This document shows positions 62,297 to 64,000 of a DNA stretch of 64,000 nucleotides, in pieces. Numbering within the stretch: the stretch's first letter is position 1; every line of letters begins with the position of its first letter. This DNA comes from Gammaproteobacteria bacterium. Its GTDB lineage: Bacteria > Pseudomonadota > Gammaproteobacteria > JAKDMP01. Made by a program: the position numbers and the translations under genes. The DNA lies in the NCBI GenBank assembly GCA_027018875.1, contig JALUYA010000015.1:1-64000 (forward strand), read 5' to 3'. The notes beneath the pieces are model-generated. The model was not told the origin of the DNA. It did not search any database and was given only the letters and a program-made list of their open reading frames with translations.

Positions 62297-63311
62297 TTTC
62301 AAGATGCTTAACAGCACGGCGAACTTGTTGCAGGTATTCCAGTCCCATCTCCGGGCCGGGTTTATCACGGATCGGGGTAAGCCGGCTACGCCGCAATGCC
62401 GAAGCGGGATTGAGCGGCAAGATATCGGCGGCGCCAATGACCGCATTGACCGCGGTGCGGTCATTGCACAAGAGTACCAGGTCACAACCTGCCGCCAGGG
62501 CCGCCGCAACCCGGGACGGGGCGCTACCCCACGCGGCTACCGCGGCCATACTTAGGTCATCCGCCACTGCCACCCCCTCGAAACCGAATTCCCCGCGCAG
62601 AATATCGTGTATCCAGACCCGGGACAGGCTGGCCGGTTCCGGAGCCACCCTAGGATAAACCACATGGTTGAGCATGAGTCCTGCCAGGCCACGCAGCATC
62701 AGACGTTCGAAAGGCATAAGATCCGATACAGCCAGTTCGGAATAGCTCCGGCGATCCACCGGCCGTTCGACATGACTGTCCCCCGCCACCCCGCCGTGCC
62801 CGGGAAAGTGTTTGGCAACCGGGCGCATTCCCGCCGCCTCCATACCCCGGGACCAGGCAAGAGCCAACTCGCTAACGATCTCGGCATCCCGGTGAAAGGC
62901 GCGATCGCCGATCACCCGGCTGCGCCCACCCAGATCCAGCACCGGAGAGAAACTAACATCTACATCAAGGGCGCGCAGCTCCGTGGCCATCAACCAACCG
63001 ACCCCTCGGGCCAGACGGCAGGCAGCCCCGGCGTCCCGTTCATAAACCGCACCGAGACGCGCAGGTGAAGGCAGGCGCGTAACCCCCGCAGTCAGACGCT
63101 GGACTCTGCCCCCTTCCTGGTCGATCGTTATCAACAACGGTGGCGTACGCAGCGCATGAATCTCGCGGCTCAGGGCGGCCACGGCGGCGGCATCCGGACA
63201 GTTCCTCGCAAACAAGATAACACCGCCTACCAGGGGGTGCGCCAGCAGCTCCCGATCCTCGGAAGCGAGATGATTCCCAGCAATATCGACAATCAGCGGA
63301 CCGGGAATCAA
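62268..63311 (-). CDS. nagZ: Beta-N-acetylhexosaminidase NagZ
   Basis: A cytoplasmic glycoside hydrolase family 3 enzyme cleaving GlcNAc from anhydro-muropeptides in cell-wall recycling. IDQEGGRVQRL, KHFPGHGGVAGDSHVERP and VAVADDLSMAAV (nucleophile aspartate) are all present. The start is set at a TTG at 63311, whose TTGA overlaps the stop of the L,D-transpeptidase gene; this gives 347 residues beginning (M)IPGPLIVDIAG, matching the family length. Longer readings would run into the preceding gene. Confidence 0.93.
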   Translation of the reverse strand: MIPGPLIVDIAGNHLASEDRELLAHPLVGGVILFARNCPDAAAVAALSREIHALRTPPLLITIDQEGGRVQRLTAGVTRLPSPARLGAVYERDAGAACRLARGVGWLMATELRALDVDVSFSPVLDLGGRSRVIGDRAFHRDAEIVSELALAWSRGMEAAGMRPVAKHFPGHGGVAGDSHVERPVDRRSYSELAVSDLMPFERLMLRGLAGLMLNHVVYPRVAPEPASLSRVWIHDILRGEFGFEGVAVADDLSMAAVAAWGSAPSRVAAALAAGCDLVLLCNDRTAVNAVIGAADILPLNPASALRRSRLTPIRDKPGPEMGLEYLQQVRRAVKHLENGDSFTLES

Positions 63312-63805
63312 AACGAGTACTCGTGAATGAATACAAGAGAGCCGACATCCAGGGAAGCAAACAATTCGATCACATCCTCGTTGCGCATGCGGATGCAACC
63401 ATGGGAAAGAGGAATGCCTATGGGTTCCTGATCCGGGCAGCCATGAATGTAGATGTAACGGCGCATGGTATCGACCGTTCCCAAACGATTTCGCCCCGGC
63501 TCGCAGCCGGACAGCCAGAGAATTCTAGTCAGAATCCAGTCGCGATCCGGAGCCTTGGCATATAGGCTCGGAGTCAGCTTTTCTCCACTTGGGCGGCGGG
63601 CGACGAAAACCGTTCCCGGTTCGACTCCTGCTCCGATCTTTGCCCGCACTACATGTTTCCCGCGGGGGGTGCAGCGGCTTCCCAGGTGTTCGCCCGCCCC
63701 AAAGCGCGATGTCGATATCTGAAATTGGCGTACCCGGCCCTCCTGCCCGACCAAGACCATGGACTGGGCAGCCAGCGACACACGCGCGAAAGCCCGCTCC
63801 TGCAT
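63308..63805 (-). CDS. L,D-transpeptidase (YkuD/ErfK family) domain protein
   Basis: A 165-residue YkuD-domain protein. YIYIHGCPDQEPIG and LSHGCIRMRNEDVIELF carry the histidine and catalytic cysteine. Such enzymes form 3-3 peptidoglycan crosslinks or attach proteins to the wall. No signal peptide is visible, which is unusual for a periplasmic enzyme; several gammaproteobacterial short homologues also lack one. Coupled to nagZ by a stop/start overlap, which fits a cell-wall theme. Confidence 0.88.
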   Translation of the reverse strand: MQERAFARVSLAAQSMVLVGQEGRVRQFQISTSRFGAGEHLGSRCTPRGKHVVRAKIGAGVEPGTVFVARRPSGEKLTPSLYAKAPDRDWILTRILWLSGCEPGRNRLGTVDTMRRYIYIHGCPDQEPIGIPLSHGCIRMRNEDVIELFASLDVGSLVFIHEYSF

Positions 63806-63811
63806 GGAAGA

Positions 63812-64000
63812 TCAACTCTCCCACCGGGACCAGGGGGTGAGTGCCAAAGCCGCATTGTAATATCGCTCATCATCGGTGATTTCCCGCCCCAACCATTTTG
63901 GCGGCTCGAAACGCTCATCCTCACGTTTGAGTTCTATCTCGGCTACTACCAAGCCTGCATTTTCACCCAAAAACTCATCAACCTCCCAGAGATGACCGAC
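63812..64000 (-). CDS. CYTH-domain protein, C-terminal part (cut by window edge)
   Basis: The minus-strand frame entering at 64000 ends at TGA 63812-63814, six bases before the L,D-transpeptidase start. The 62 residues include WEVDEFLGENAGLVVAEIEL and, further on, PPKWLGREITDD and RYYN, the C-terminal half of the CYTH/triphosphate tunnel metalloenzyme fold (class IV adenylate cyclase or inorganic triphosphatase type). The E-x-E ligands of the barrel's end are in AEIELK. The 5' part lies outside. Likely heads the LDT-nagZ-hpt-mtnP operon. Confidence 0.85.
   Translation of the reverse strand, partial: VGHLWEVDEFLGENAGLVVAEIELKREDERFEPPKWLGREITDDERYYNAALALTPWSRWES

Overview
The window looks like a chromosomal segment of a gammaproteobacterium that lives where oxygen comes and goes. 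This follows from the family make-up (fused transaldolase/glucose-6-phosphate isomerase, four-cysteine FNR, Acd-Pat fusion, nagZ-hpt-mtnP order, YciA, FadJ-type protein). I cannot name a genus. Most of the sequence is moderately GC-rich; the stretch at about 51.9-60.5 kb is clearly richer in GC.

Layout. 1-58: start of an ISL3-type transposase. 173-9912 (minus): a toroid-repeat protein, PEP synthase, transaldolase/phosphoglucose isomerase, 6-phosphogluconate dehydrogenase, glucose-6-phosphate dehydrogenase, an SHB17-like phosphatase and 6-phosphogluconolactonase, the last four joined by ATGA stop/start overlaps. 10161-20935: an FNR regulator and four perfect FNR boxes, around phosphoketolase, an Acd-Pat acyl-CoA synthetase/acetyltransferase, a small membrane protein, a decayed FNR-like fragment, a GalT-type uridylyltransferase and trehalose synthase TreT. 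21156-34401 (plus): P-type H+-ATPase, phosphohexomutase, a second toroid protein/PEP synthase pair, GAPDH, a Pta/Ptb-type phosphotransacylase, acetate kinase, enolase and a truncated D-lactate dehydrogenase. 34443-38720 (plus): metallo-hydrolase, FadJ-type enzyme, thioesterase. 38795-49850 (minus): RquA-like methyltransferase, NAD-type formate dehydrogenase, hydrolase, acyltransferase, TyrA, gamma-glutamyltransferase. 51931-60455 (minus): an eight-gene complex I-like operon. 60959-64000 (minus): MTIP, Hpt, NagZ, L,D-transpeptidase, CYTH protein.

How it fits together. The first 35 kb reads as a carbohydrate module. Stored glucose units (TreT, GalT, phosphohexomutase) can enter the pentose phosphate pathway. 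Phosphoketolase then makes acetyl phosphate, which gives ATP through acetate kinase or acetyl-CoA through the phosphotransacylase. GAPDH, enolase and PEP synthase cover lower glycolysis and its reversal. FNR boxes at the fnr/phosphoketolase divide and before the H+-ATPase suggest induction when oxygen is low. The RquA-like protein (rhodoquinone synthesis) and the formate dehydrogenase fit the same lifestyle.

The most unusual element is the complex I-like operon: nuoA, a fused NuoB-like/two metal-binding domains/NuoD-like gene, then nuoH, J, K, L, M and N. The NuoB-like part has no cysteines, so the N2 iron-sulfur cluster cannot form there, while key charged residues of most pump subunits remain. 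A second unexplained system is the toroid-protein/PEP-synthase pair, present twice in the same gene order.
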